From Haliotis asinina (Eukaryota; Mollusca; Gastropoda; Lepetellida; Haliotidae): a DNA stretch of 64,000 nt. Made by a program: the position numbers and the translations under genes. Shown here piece after piece: positions 12,664 to 27,600 of this stretch. The stretch lies in assembly GCF_037392515.1 (NCBI RefSeq), contig NC_090288.1, forward strand, positions 2,687,501 through 2,751,500. Direction: 5' to 3'. Below the pieces are notes generated by a model. That model was not told where the DNA came from. It saw nothing but the letters and a program-made list of their open reading frames with translations, and did not search any database. How positions within the stretch are numbered: the stretch's first letter is position 1; the number at the start of each line of letters is the position of its first letter.

Positions 12664-15600
12664 GACCCATGAAGGTCCAGGGTAGAATAAACTCTCATCA
12701 ACCCATGCTTGTCATAAAAGGTGACTATGCTTGTCGTAAGAGGCTACTAACAGCATGTGGTGGTCAGACTCACTGACTTTGTTGACACATCATCGTTCCC
12801 AATTGCGCGGATCAGTGCTCGTGCTGTTGATCACTGGATTCTGTGGTTTAGACTTCATTATTTATGGATCACCGCCATATAGCTGGAATATTGCTGAATG
12901 CGGCATAAAACTAAACTCACTCACTCATCCTTCATGTCTTATTGCTAGCCATTAGTTTACTGCTTGATATCTATGATATGTCTGTCATGAACATGTTGTT
13001 GAAGGTGACCAAAGAGAGGGTCAGATACACTAACTTGGTCAGTGTTCCCATTCTCTGGTAATTACTGGTCTTTTACTGATAAAAACTGTGATGAGTATTT
13101 TTAACTGCCATCGGTAGCTGCTGCCGGTACATTTCTCATTGCATTGAGTTGCCTTTTATTGGTAAATTTAATATATCTGCAGTTAAAAACGTCGTGGCAC
13201 AGCAAGATGTAGACTTTAGCATATTGCGCATAGGCAGATCAAGCCATGCCATGTGATTGGCTGATACAGATAGTTGCACACTGGCATGCCCCGTTATCTA
13301 TTTATAGCCATACCATGTGGTAATCATTGAGGGCTTAGTGGAAAAAATGGCTTCCAGTTTTAAAAAGGAACAGCGTACACTGACAGGGTTCCTTTCGGGA
13401 ACAAATAAGAGGCAAACTAAGAGGCAAAATGAAAGTAAAACATCTAAACCAGTGGCTAAGGGTATGAAAAAAAATAGCTATGTCCAATTGTGACATTTCA
13501 TAACAGCCAAATGCCATTTCTTTTGTCATATTTATGTAATCAGAAAATTATTATAAAAAGATATCATATATAGTATAAATAGTTGCCCATTTTTTGTTAT
13601 CAGTAGCTTTCCACTCGCTTACATGACACAATAGTGGAAAATACCTCTGTTTTATGAGCTTTGTATGAATAACATGCGATGCAATTAGCTTGACGGCAGG
13701 TATCATGCTAAAGCTGTGATTATCAACTGTATCACTGTACCCTTCCTGTGAGTATTTTCACAGTTGTAAGAAGCGATTTTATTGGATAAAAAATGTTTGC
13801 TAATGACGCATTTTCCACACAGTCTGCTAAAGGGATTGTGATTGGCCAAAATAATGGTATTTTGAATTCACTAAGCAAGAAAACGCTATCAGTATGTAAA
13901 TTATGGAACCTATTGGACGTATCATGCTGCGTTATGACAAATATACTTCATGCGCGTTTTCTTCATTAATCATCGTGTCTGAGCATAAAGACTGTGGTGG
14001 CGAAAGCCAAGATGTCACTTGTCAGTGACTTGACTTACATTACACGATAACACAAAAGGATGAACAGAGTAATTTATGTGTACGTTTGACAACTTTGATG
14101 AATGCTTTTGTTGATTTTATTCAACAGTTTATTTAATGACATTCTGAACACATTTATTGAATGTAGTTGGACTGCTTGAAATAATTTTCTGATTGTCTCA
14201 GCATGGCATCGAATCAGTGATTGTATTTAATGTAGGTCTAATGAACATATTCTCAAACAACAAGGAACACAGAGCACACCCTGCAACACATTTATTGACA
14301 GTATTTTGTTATGAATTCTGATTACTTTCTCTCAGATAAAAACTAGTTCAGCTGGAATTTTCAGACCCTTTTGGCATGAGCCACCGGCAATTTTCAAAAC
14401 CACCGTAAACACTGCTTGGTGCAAGTGTGATCATATCCCAGCTGTGTAGATCACTTCATTTGGCTCAGATATTGCTGAGAGCAGTGATAAACAAACAAAA
14501 TTACGTACATGAGATTTACTACACAATGACAGGTTGCTGATGGCTTGTTCAAGTCTGAAGTAAATTGTCTTCATTAAGTAAACTGTTTCCCTTTGTGTGA
14601 CCATTGTACATCGCTTTAATATTTCTTTTCAGCAATGACCATGTGAAGTTCTTTTGTTTACAAGTTGTAGAACACTATTTGAAGAACAGGTATGTACTAA
14701 AACGCACACCCACACCCAGTCAGATTTATAAGTTAACATTGATCTACTTCAGTAGGGTAGCTTAATGGCTAAAGCATCTGCTCATCACGCTGAAGTCCAG
14801 GGTTCAATTCCCCACATGGGTACTATGTGTGATATTGCTGGAATAATCACAAAACCATACTTACTCAGTCGCGTGATGATGATGGTGATGCGATATTAAT
14901 ACAATAACAATCCCAGCTTTTTTGTAATAGCAGATTGTATGGCAATTCCCACCAACCTGATTCAGTTTGTGTCTAGTTAAAACAACCCCAGTAGAGTTTC
15001 ATCCTTTCTGTGATGCCACCACTTTGGTGAAGTTGTGTCACTGATTGCTTCATCATCAGCCGTAGAGATTCATGTTCAGTGTCAGTCTTTTCTCCTTCCA
15101 GTTATGCACAGTCCACACCAGAGGACCACAACAACGTCAAGTCTTTCATCAATGCCTGTTTGCAGATGGAGGTAATGTCAAACCCTTCATACTGCCCTCA
15201 ACCTTCTCATGCTCTCATTCCTGCCTTTGTGTTCCAGGTTTATCATGTCTGTATGAATGTGACCACCGTATGGGTCCACAGGACCATATTATTTTGTGAA
15301 ATATATCAGTGTTATGCTACGCAACATTTTACTTCATTCTTTGAAACTTGAAATGAAGCTAAACAATCATCAATTCCAAGTTCAAATTTGGTTCTTTTGT
15401 TATGCCCATCTGAATATCACAGCATCTCCATCAATTGTTGTGGTGTATTAAAGGAATGGTACTTATTCATCATTGTTTCAGGGAAATGAAGCAAGCCAAG
15501 GCAAGAACTTTCTACGCAATAAAGTCGCCCAGATTGTCTCCCTTGCTTTCATTGTGGACTATCCCCACCGATGGCAGACATTCTTTGCGGACCTGCTGTC

Positions 15601-18600
15601 CACCTTGGCTCTCGGTCACCTCGCTGTGGACATGTTCCTCCGGATACTGCTGGCCATCGACAGCGAGGTGGTGGACCGAGAGATTGTCCACACACCACAG
15701 GTGAGAAAACTGTGTAGGCATTTATATCCCTGACTTGTATTTTCACCATGGTCAGGGTTAGAACAGATCTCCAGCGTAATCATGGTGTGTGACTGTTGAT
15801 TGTCAGTCCCACCCAATCTGACAGTTACAGAGTAATGTTAGTGTGTGTATGTTGGTTGTATGTCACACCCAGTCTGAAAGTTACAGTGTGTCTCTGTTGA
15901 TTGTAAGTCACAGTATATCAGACAATTACAATGTGTGACCGGTGATTTTAAGTCATTGTGCAGTAATTGCAAGTTTTTTAGAAATAATTAACAATGTTAT
16001 GCTGTACTTTGAGGCAGAATGATCTCATTGTGACTGACAATGTGAATAATTGTCGGGCATCCACAGTTATAACTGTATCATTGCTAGATATAGATGTCAG
16101 TATTGTTAGTTTTGTTGTGATGATGCTGTGACAGAGTGGTGACATCTTGACTTGTTTTCCAGGAGACCCAGCGGAACACTGTGATTAAGGACACGATGCG
16201 GGACCACTGTGTGGCACAGTTAGCCGACTCATGGTACCAGATTATGGTAAGGAAACCCACACAGGTACTGGGTTAGAACTGTTGTTCCACCAGTTTTTAT
16301 CAGGAGGGTACTGGGTTGATTAGGCGAACATGCTTGCTGACCTGGTCTTGAGGACTTCCTGTGTGTGAGAAATGTCAAATATCTGCACCTGTTTGGACCT
16401 TACTTACAGTGATTGAAATACTATTGAAAACATTACTCCATTGTATTATGTTTATTTGCCTATTATGCAATGTAAAGAGTGCATCAAAATCTTCGTAAAT
16501 GTTTTAGTCTTAGATTGTCTCTCAGAACCTCTTGTTCCATGAACCAACCATTCTTGTTATCCCCTACGACACGTTTAGCGTGAAGTGGAGATATAGAATT
16601 GGACTCCATTCATCCATACGTACATCTGTCATCATGGGAATGTGTTAAGAACTGTCAACTTGATTCTTGACATATTTGGTACCTAGGTTCATCATAGTAT
16701 AGGAAAGGTCTCAGTCAGGTTTGGTGACTTCATTTCAAGATTACACGGGGACTCATAGTGTTTTATCCTTTTCGGTGAGATATCTCAAGAACCCTTTACT
16801 GGATTTTCTTCACATTCAACATCAAGCTTTATCCAGGAAAGCTGCAGGGCCCAGTGTATTTTGGTGACTGTTACATAATTTTCAAGGTCACAGCGACACT
16901 TTGAAGATTTCAGCATGTTAACTTGCATGTTAAGATTTTCAGCAAGATGTCTTCTTCGTATTTGACACCAAGCTTCATCTAGGGAAGGTGCAAGGTCCAG
17001 TTGATTTTGGTAACCTTCACATAATTTTCAAGGTCACAGCGACACTTTGAAGATTTCAGCATGTTAACCTGCATGTTAAGATTTTCAGCAAGATGTCTTC
17101 TTCGTATTTGACACCAAGCTTCATCTAGGGAAGGTGCAAGGTCCAGTTGATTTTGGTAACCTTCACATAATTTTCAAGGTCACAGCGACACTTTGAAGAT
17201 TTCAGCATGTTAAACTCTATGTTAAGATTGTCAGCGAGATATCTCAAGAATAGTTCTATGGATTTCCTTCATAGACTTTCATGACGTACTTTTAATGTAT
17301 TTCAATAAGCAATTTTATTATTATTTTTGCATGTCATACACTAGGACCGTCATGTCAAAGTGAGTCTTGAAAATATTTGTGCGTTTAAACAACTACAGAG
17401 CAAGATATCATGTGAGGTTGACTGGTCATGTTTTTGTTGACATTTAACTTTGTTTTAAATTAGGACCTTCTCTTTCATTCCTTTTTAAAGGTCACATGCA
17501 ACGTAAAACACAACTTTGCAGATTCTGGTACCTTTCGGTATGCACTTACCGAAACAAATCATAAAAATTGCCAATTGAACCTATAAAGTTGAAAAAAACG
17601 CGATGAAAAAAAAGCCCGCGAAATCGGAGTTCAAACGTTTCACTAAATTCCCCCCAGCGCTGGGGGGAAAACTGGTTTCAACATCTGTGCTGCGCTGCGT
17701 CCATAACGCATGCGCAGTGAATAGGTTCGCGGAGCTTGAAACAGTATGCATGCCCAGCGTCTGAGGTTGTGAGCAGTAGTCTAATGTTGGTTGTGTACAC
17801 AAACAAGTAAATGATCTACTCGTCACGTAAAAAAAACTTGTTGATTGTGGTAAGCAGTCTCTGTCACAGAGCTCATTGTCTGGTTTATTCACACCTATAT
17901 GTCTGCCTGCCTGTCTGCTAAAGACAACATGCAGTACACAGCTTCAATCATTGACCACGTGTAATTTGAACTTAACACCTATCAGAGTATACGACATAAA
18001 GAAAATAAGTTGATTTATGACTCGCGCCCCCGCGTCCCGTCTCTGCCACATTATGTAATTAGGCACGTGTGATACACATGACATGTTTTTATGTCAGTGG
18101 GTTGCAAACACACTACATGCACTTTTTTCGGATGACTGGATCTGACGGAAACTGGCGCAAACTCTTGTCATTTTCAAGTCCTGCTTTGTACTTGGACGAA
18201 TGACAGATTCCAGCCTCGCAGTAGTTTACCATCTCTACTGATGTCATTTTTGATTGGATCGAGCGCAAATTCGGAGAACATGTATTTTCAAAATCCAACA
18301 TCTCTATATACATTCTTCATGGATAACGACTTGTTTTAGTGTGTATGATTTTGTTTGACAACAGTATATGAATCCATACTGAAACTACGCATCAAGTACA
18401 CAAAAAGAAGTTGTTATCCATAAAGAATCTTACTTTCTTGTGACTCGCTATACTTCTAAAATGCCCATCAAACAGATCATCTGTCTGTACACACAATGAA
18501 CCCTCAGCAGATCAGCAAATGAAACAGCCAATCAGAATCCGTCGTTACACTTGAGTGCACATCCAGGTGCTAAGACTGGGCTCGGTCTCCCGAGGGCTTC

Positions 18601-21600
18601 GTTTCGGGGGAAGTAAGCCCAAGTACAAAATATTGCACTTTTGAATCGCGATTGTACGCTTATAATTTTGTTTGTTTGTTTTTTTAAAAGCAGCAATGTA
18701 TATTATATGTCATGAATAAGTGATAAATGTGTTTTAATTATGTTTGATTTTTTGGTTGCATGTGACCTTTAAGTTTGATATGCATGGGGGATTATTACAA
18801 TGCTTGTTTCACAAATGCATTGATCATGGTGATTTATCATTGGTGGATCCAGAGGAATGACTAGAGACCACATTCAAGGTTATTTAAGATTTCCTTGTCT
18901 ATGGAACATGTTGGTAATAGTGGACAATGAGAATACTGTTGAAAGTCTACGTTGGCCTGATATAAGAAGACTTGGTACATTGTGTTTTCAGACGGGGTAT
19001 GAAACAAACAAACCTGAGATAACCTGTGCCTGTCTGGATGTTGTCGGCAGATATGTGTCTTGGATTGACATCAGCCTCATTGCCAACGATAAGTTTGTAT
19101 CTTCATTGCTGCGGTTTCTGTCCTTGCCATTGGTGAGAGAGAGTGCGTGTGACTGTATCCATGAGATCATCAGCAAGGGGATGGATCCTGTCAGCAAAAC
19201 TAAACTTGTGGAGTCTTTCATGACATTTCTGGACAACGCTGGTGTGCTCAGTCCACCTGAGGTAAGAGCAGCATGTTATGTGTGTCCTCACAACAAATAC
19301 CAAACTGCAGTAACCATGGTTACATTACATGATTTTCATCATGTAAAGACATATAATCATGAGAATGTTATCACTTGACAAAGAGATGGGTGATTCCGGG
19401 TTAGAATTTGGACTCTTATCAATCATTCTGGTCAAAAGAGGCAACCAAGAAACTGATATGGTGGTCTCTCTGTGACTGCGTTAAATAGGGGAAGTGATAG
19501 AGAGATACAAGTGGTATAACATGTACCGTTGCCCTGAATACCAGTCACTGGATTGTCTTATCTTGTTTTCATTATTTGCTGACTTTGTACCTCATATGAA
19601 AAAAAAGGTTTCATCCGCAAAAGATTTCTGATGAAACAGTCCAGTCATCTAAGCCGCTCGGTTGTTTGTACAGAGGTTCCTTATTTAGCTTCACAATAAA
19701 CCGACAGTTTTGGGTTACTCAAATCTTACTAAATATGACATGCCTAATGCCTCCATATCTGTTTGGAAGGATGAAGAGGGGGACTTCCTGGCCAAGCTTT
19801 CCAAGTTGATCAATGGTGTTGGCATGGCATTATTGACATCATGGCAGAAGTGAGTATTCCACAAAGTTGAAAAAAATATTTGTTTGTTGTTACAGGCTGA
19901 TGGGGTAACCGAGTGATTTTAGCGAATTCTTATCACGCCTAGACCAACTTCTGATTCATCACATGGGTTCAATGTGGGAAGTTTATTTCTGGTATTCCTG
20001 CCATGTTTTTGCTGGAATATTGCTGAGTGTGGTGTAGAACAAAAAACTTGTTCTCTTATTGAATTTTCAGGAAATGATTATTAGATATTGTACACCAAGG
20101 TGTTGATTGTTTTTCTTACAAATATGTCAGGATTCAGTGGTTGTGACAATGTTTACAATGCTTACTGTTGTATACCAACAATGGATACCCCACTTGGGAC
20201 ACTTGACAATTGAATGGGGGCCCCAGAGTTACTTCCCTTAGCCATGCCAGCTTCTAATGACTTATGTTCAAGCCTTAGATTTCTTAGATTTCTTTCTTTC
20301 TGTTACTTTGTTTGATCTAAATCTGCCAAGACATCCATTCTTCAATGACCATGTCCATTGTAGGTTAGCTAAAAGTGGTGATACACAGTCTACAAATAAC
20401 ACCCTACAAGCTCTGGAGACCAAAGTGCCATACATGCTGCGGTTCCTTGGTGATGAAGATGACGATGTGTCAGGGGCTGTTGCAAACTTCTCTCAAGAAT
20501 ACATCAACTTGTTGAAGCAAATAGCTCCCCTCACACCCAAACAGAGGGAAAACATGGAGGTAGGACTTTATATACAACACTGCTTTGAGTTAACTCCTCC
20601 TTTACTAACTTTACTATTCCTGTACTAACTGATGGTGGAAGTCCGAGTCCACCACAAGGGGAATTCTCCTTTCGTGAAACAGAACTACAGTCATCTTGTT
20701 GGGACTTTTCAACAAATATATCAACTTTTGATATTCCCCTCTTTATATTACTCAAAGAAACACTATTGTAAGGATGTTTTATGTTACAACCAGTTAGAGT
20801 CCTAGAAAATGAAAATGTCTGAAATTCTTACATTTGTCAGAGAGTGATGTACATTAGTCTTGCAGGGTCAGCTGTTTCTATACGTGGTAGTTTGTCAATA
20901 TTAAACCCTGCTGCATACGTATGATAAAGTATACATGAACTTAGTACACTTTTCCAACTTTCAGCATCTACATCACATACGTACGTGGGGATAATAAACT
21001 GTTTTAGGTCTTCAGCAGTAAGGGATGACATTCTCACTGTGTAAACCATTCTATTTTTGTGACCATATGAAATGTTTCATATACTGTCAGAAAATGTTTC
21101 TATCAAGTTGTTGTTTGTTGGTATTCATGTGACGTCCTGTACCTTGTTGTATTGACGCTAATTCTATTTGTTTGGCAGGGTCTCCTTTATACAATTGTCA
21201 AGAAAATGAAGTATGATGACTCTTACAATTTTGACCAAGAGGTAACTGTGATTTTCTCTTCTTCTTAGCTTTTTTAAAATTATAACAAATTAAAGGTCGA
21301 CTTTGTATATAGTAATTGTCAAGGCTGTTCTGAAAGCTGTCATAATATCCCAACTGTAGATCTTTGTTCATGCTGTTGATCTGATCTATACTCTTTATAA
21401 AAAGTAGGGGAACCTGAATTTGAAGTCTGGTAGAAAGAAAACCATTGAGGAATGTTACAATGACATTCATCTTGTGTATGCAGCATCATTTCATGTTATC
21501 ACCACTCACAAAAACAAGGCATGGAAAGCACATGCAACATGGGAGCCTCGTACATGTGCACGAGGTGTCATTATGAATCTTGACATTTTTCAGGCAGGTC

Positions 21601-24600
21601 AATAAATCACTGTAGACCATTTTTTGTGATAATTTTCTTGCATCTGTGCATGGTTAGGGTTTTCAGGGTCAAATCACACACTACTGACTGAAAATTTTAA
21701 ACCTGAAATTTTCATGTCGTACTCCAGTCACCTAACAAGGGGGATAACTGAACACACACCTTTCTTTGAATGAAATACATGTGGTGACGCGCTCAAAACT
21801 TCCATTATTGCTGTATCAACATTGATTCAATCCAGTATATCTCCCAATTTTGACAATTGTACATTGAAAGTACTGTTTCCCTACTTTTTTTGAAGAGTAT
21901 ATGTTCATACTGATGGTCTGATAAATCTGGCCCACTATTTACAGACCGCTGCTGTATGAATACTGTTGAGTGTGGCATTTAACAACAAACATTAAAAAAT
22001 AATCAGGGAATACTTTGTCTTTAATTAATTTTCTACTTAAGTCTGTATCCTGTCTAAAATGTGTGTGTGTGTGTAATGTCTGTGTGTGTCACGTGATACA
22101 GGGAGAAGATGAGGCCATGTTTCAGGAGTATCGGAAACAGCTCAAGGTCATCTTCAACAACCTGGCTCAGCTGGTGAGTCCAACTTCCTACATAGTAATA
22201 ACAATGGAGTATCAAGAAATGCTAGGTAGCTAACTGTTTAAAGTGTACCACAGAAAGTACCTTGATGAGATTAGGATTGAAACTTGCTTGAATGTCTGTC
22301 TCACTAATATTTACCTAGTAAGAAAAGTATGTATTGTTTCCTAACAGTGTTATAACATGTAGATTTATTGGTAGAAGGCAACATCAAATTACCACTGGAA
22401 CCATGTGTTCTGTTGGTGTCGCCTGTTGCAATATCAACACTGACTGACACATACCGGACTACACTGATGTGTACCTGGCGTGGAAACTAGTGACAGTTGT
22501 AGGGCAACTTAATACAGCTATATCATTTGTTACTGATCTTGTTAGCTCTTCAGGTAGGGCATTTGTTAACAGAAATATTAGCATCAAGAATAAAGGTCCA
22601 GTTTAACAAAGGTTTGATCTTAGGTGTGGATGCAAGTGCTGGTTTATTTTAGACAGGGACTGTTGCAGAGAAACTTGAGGCTTATATCAAGCACTGGGTG
22701 AAGACTTTCAGATATATAGTGTCACATATTGAAAATAGGAACTTTACCACCTGTAACATATCTATCATGAATGTCATATATAAAGCCTGTCAATATTTCT
22801 AAAATGTTGATAGAACTTGGAAACAGCAGACAATGATACTTTGATACTGATGAGGTCAGTATGAAATACCTGCAGTGCAGTATTCATGATGGTAGGGATA
22901 GGTATTGTAGGTTCAAAGTGTACAACTCTACATTGCTTGATTGCCATTTTTATCGTTCTATTTTGTATAATTCAAAATTTTGAGTTCAGAAGCAAACAAA
23001 AAAGTTAATAAATAGAACATTAGCAAGATGATGGTGATAACGACCACCCACACTGCTATCTTTGAGACACTGATGTTTTAGGCAGAAGTGTTGGGATGCA
23101 GCTGTACTTGAGGGAGGTAACTGAGAAGTCACTTATCATCTTTGAGAACTTGCCTTTTAAAATTACATAAACATTCAGAAGGTGTTTGGTAAGTGTATAA
23201 CATTAAATACGTGATGTAATTACCTAATATACAGAGCATTAGCGTTTGATACGTATCATAGAACGATACAAATGGATGTCATTAGACTGATGCACCAATA
23301 ATACTGGGCACCTTGCATGAGAGCCTTTTAAACTCACTTGGACTGAAGAAATATCCAGTTTAGACAATGTGCCAGATGGTAGAGCTGATAGTAATGGTAC
23401 AAGTCATGGACAGAACTGAGATTTTATGCCACTGTTGATAACCTGCTGGATTGGACAGATGCCGGTTTGGGCAGCTTCCACTGTACATTAAATGATACAT
23501 TTCTGTTGCATCCACCAGGAACATTTTGTTAAACACATTTATGTTTGTCTCAGAGCATTTTTTTTAGTTCCATGGTTACTGTTACTTTCTTGTTAATTAT
23601 CGGGTATGTGAAGGATTGTCTGATGATGAAACACTAAGGAACTAAGTTGTAACCCTCAAGTCTGATTGGCCCCAGTGTTGTTTTATTTGATTGATAGAAG
23701 GCTTTATTGGTTTATCACCTCCATTTTGACATGTTACTATGTGCCATATTACAGAAAACATTTAGTGTCACACTTTTCTTCACCTCTCCAATTCTCATTC
23801 CTGATGGCATGTTTACTCTAATGCCTTGTCCCGTGATGTTTCAAAACTTATATCTGATGTCACCCTTCTCTGTTGTGACATTTAACACATTGGTAGGAAG
23901 CAACATCAAATTACCACTGGAACCATGTGTTCTGTTGGTGTCGCCTGTTGCAATATCAACACTGACTGACACATACCGGACTACACTGATGTGTGCCTGG
24001 CGTGGAAACTACAGTGACAGTTGTAGAGAAACTTCAGGCTTTCATCTAGCTTGTGCTGAAGCCATCCAGACCTATAGGGTTAAAGCAGGAACTTAACCAC
24101 TTTCCTACAAAACTATAACCATTTCTCATTAATAGCATGGTTAGTGTGTGCTTGCATCATTAAACAGTTGAACAGCTTTAGTGAAAAATAAGATGGCACC
24201 ACGGGACATTTTATGTCTATTTTGACATGCTTTAAGGTGAAAATATGTAAAACAGACATGTAAAAAATACGAAAATGTTTCAAATGGTATAGAAGTGACC
24301 TGCCGGCATAAAACATTTGAATCTGATGTACGCAACATCAAATTACCAGTGTCACAGCTTGTAGCATTGGTGTCGCCTGTTGCAACATGAACTCATGATG
24401 AAGGATGACTTTACACTGATCAGGTGGTGATGCAGACCCCTCTGACATTTAGAGTCACCTACACTCACTTGACTGTTGATACGCATATTGTGTCCTATCT
24501 TATCTTTCAGTTTCTTTCAGTCTTATACAACTGTGTTCTGGTCTCTAATGAGATTGGAATATTCACTACAAGGGGGGATTGCCTCACTTCCTGGAGCCAA

Positions 24601-27600
24601 TTTTCAGCATTGAATGGAACAATGTCAGTGTTTTACCTTAATCTACAAAACAAAGGACAGTTTCTTTCTGTTGTATTGTTTTGGTGATAGTTTGTTAGGT
24701 TGACACTGATGAACATGTGTTGAATTCATGGCTGTTGTCTCCCTGCAGGACTCGGAACTGGTGATAGTGACAGTGCACAACATCGTGACGCGAACACTGC
24801 CACAGTGGGAGGCGATGGAGTTGAAGGATGTTGAGATGGCCATCAACCTGCTGTACATGCTGGGCGAGGCTGTGCCGGTCAGTACAAGGAAGAATAATGG
24901 GCTGATTTAACTAAACCTAGTCGTTGGAATTTGATAAAATAGCAATCAGTGATCAATGATTGATATAGTTCTGTTCACCGCCATGTAATTTCTGTATGTC
25001 CTTTTGTTTACAGGCTTCTCAAGGACAACACTTCAGCGGCAACCTCGCTAAAGCTTCTGCCCTTCAGGAAATGATGAGACTGGTTAGTTGACTTCATTGA
25101 CTGCATGCATCTGTCAGGTCACATGCATTTGACACGGACAAAGTTGCCAACACAGACAAAGAGCACTCTCACAAACACAAAAGGGAGCACCCGATTTTGG
25201 TTTAGTTACTGTATTTGCAGATTAATTAGATTGTCTTGTAAATCACTCTGAAAACTTTTATTAAACCTGCAGCAAAACACTTTGTGATTACTTGCAGTTT
25301 GTTTAACCTGGATTTGTTTGTGTGTGTCTCCAGCTGATCACCAGCCGTGTGAGCTGTAGGGGACATGTCATGATCCAGCTCCAGTTCTTTGAGACTGTCG
25401 TCCGGTATGACAAGTTCTTCAGCTGCGAACCAGATCACATCCCAGAGGTTCTGGTGAGTTGAATAACAACATTTACATGTTGTCCACTCAGCCATTATGT
25501 AATTTCCAAGTCAGCTTTCTGATGCATTAGCCTGGTTGTTGAAGCTACAACTGTCTCATCACTAATGTTGCCTGGTGGACCTTAGCTTGATTCATGCCAT
25601 AAGGTTATAAGTGAAATTAAGATGGACTTCTTTCCTGCAGAGTTGTCTGTACAGTTCTGACACGTTCAACAGAAATTACAAGGGCCTCCTTGCCATGATT
25701 CAGATCTTAGAATTACCTGTTTTAGGGGGTGTAGAGTCAAAGCATGGAAAGACCACAGGTTCCCCGTTAGTTGGATGTCATCTTTATGTACTGGTTGTTT
25801 TCAGATGGCGTTTTTGGATGAGAGGGGGTTCCGCAACCAATCACCAAAAGTCCGCAGTCGCACGTCGTACCTGTTTTCAAGATTCATCAAGGGATTAAAG
25901 TAAGGTTCACATGATTTGTTTGATGAAGGAAAGGTAATCCTGTTATCAGATTTTGTTCTTTTTATTCCAAGAAGTATTGAGGATTAATTATGTCATCATC
26001 GTATCCTACTGACATAGACTTGGAATAATATTGACATGAATAACTGAAGTTGACAAAGTGTATTAAATGTGTCTGTGTTCTGCAGGAGTCACATGCAACC
26101 CTACCTGGAGGATGTCCTGAAACGTCTCCAGGACCTCCTCGTCCTCAACACCCCAGACAATGGCTACCTGCACCTCCTGTCGGACGATGACCAGTTATTT
26201 ATGTATGAGTCGGCCGGCATACTCGTCGTCTCCAGCACCTTGTCACCTGAGGTCAGTATGATAATATGTGCTTTGTCACAAGTGGTATCAGAAACTTTCT
26301 GGTGTAGTTTTTATGTGTGTTCTGTGTAGTATCTCAGATGCGTAAACAAAGCTGCTGACTTTGAAAAAAATCATGTTAGCAAATTTGTCTGTTTGGCTAA
26401 TGAATGATTCAGATAAACTGAAGAAATGAAAATATGTCTCAAAATCAGCATCATTGCCAAGTATATAATTAGATAAACCCTTTCTTGTTAACCATCACTA
26501 ATATTTATACAATATCACATGCAGTCATTCACTCACTGTTTTGCTAATTGGCCCAGATATAAACAAAACTCATTACTTGTATTTCCAGAAGAAGCAAGTG
26601 TTGATGAAAAATCTCTTGGCACCAATTGCAAACAAATTTGAAGAGTTGCTGACAAAACTGTACACTGAGACGGATGAGTCACGTAGACTGTTATATGCCA
26701 GATGTATTTCTACTGCCATGTCATTAGCAAGGTGAGATAGACAGCTCCTCAAGACTTATGAATGGGGATTTTTTTTATTTTTGTGAGACAGTGACAGAGA
26801 ATGTTTTCCTTGTCAGATAGGGGAGATGGGGTAGCCTGCTGCTTTGCTCATCACTTCAGAGACCCGAGTTTCAATCCGCTCTTGGGTACAGTGGATGAAG
26901 TCCTTTTCTGATGTTCCCCACCTTGTGTGATATTGGTGGAATACTGAAAAGAGCAGTGTAAAACTAAACTCACTCACACACTCACTCCTTTGAAAGTGTT
27001 AAAGTTAGATGTTATAGACCTTCAACACTTTTTGGGGGCAACACCTAGGTTCCCGTGTAGAGTTGTGTCCCTTGGATCCTAACTTGCTCTGATCATAACA
27101 GTTCTTGTCAGCACCAAACCAGAGCTTTTGTTTTTGAAAATGTAAACATCTGTGAAAGGTGTCTGCAGAATCTTCACCCATTAAGCTCACATTCAACTCT
27201 AATACTGTTCAAGGAGATGTCCCTTTACTCACAAAACACACTCTGTCTCTTATCAGTGTCACCTGCCATGATATTGCTGGAATATTGCTAAAAGTGGTGT
27301 AAAACCATGCTCACTCACTCTGTCTCTCATCCAGTCGTGCCAGCAAGGGTTTCTCCAGCCAACAGACAATGAAGCAGAGCGGCTGCATTGCAGCTTTCAC
27401 GGAGCTGCTGAAGCTGTTCCTGAGTGCGCTGAACACACCTGTGCACCGCCAGCTGATCCACATGGGTGTGCGGCAGTACCTGCACCGGATGGTGGTATGC
27501 ATGGAGGACGAGATCCTTCCCTTCATCCCCATCACACTGGAGCACCTCCTCAAGCAGCCGGAGGCCAAGGAGATGTACGACTTCATTCCACTCATGAACC

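Noticed and set aside
12504-12701. Minus-strand frame with a long poly-serine run
   Set aside because: It is a translation of the (TAC)n microsatellite.
13335-13560. Plus-strand start MASSFKKEQRTLTGFL near 13348, reminiscent of hAT-transposon or ZNF862-like N-termini
   Set aside because: Only about 50 residues before a stop, no zinc finger or dimerisation domain nearby, and it lies in an XPOT intron. Too little to call.
14752-14830. tRNA gene suggested by box A and box B motifs
   Set aside because: No acceptor-stem or anticodon-arm pairing; the boxes belong to a dispersed SINE.
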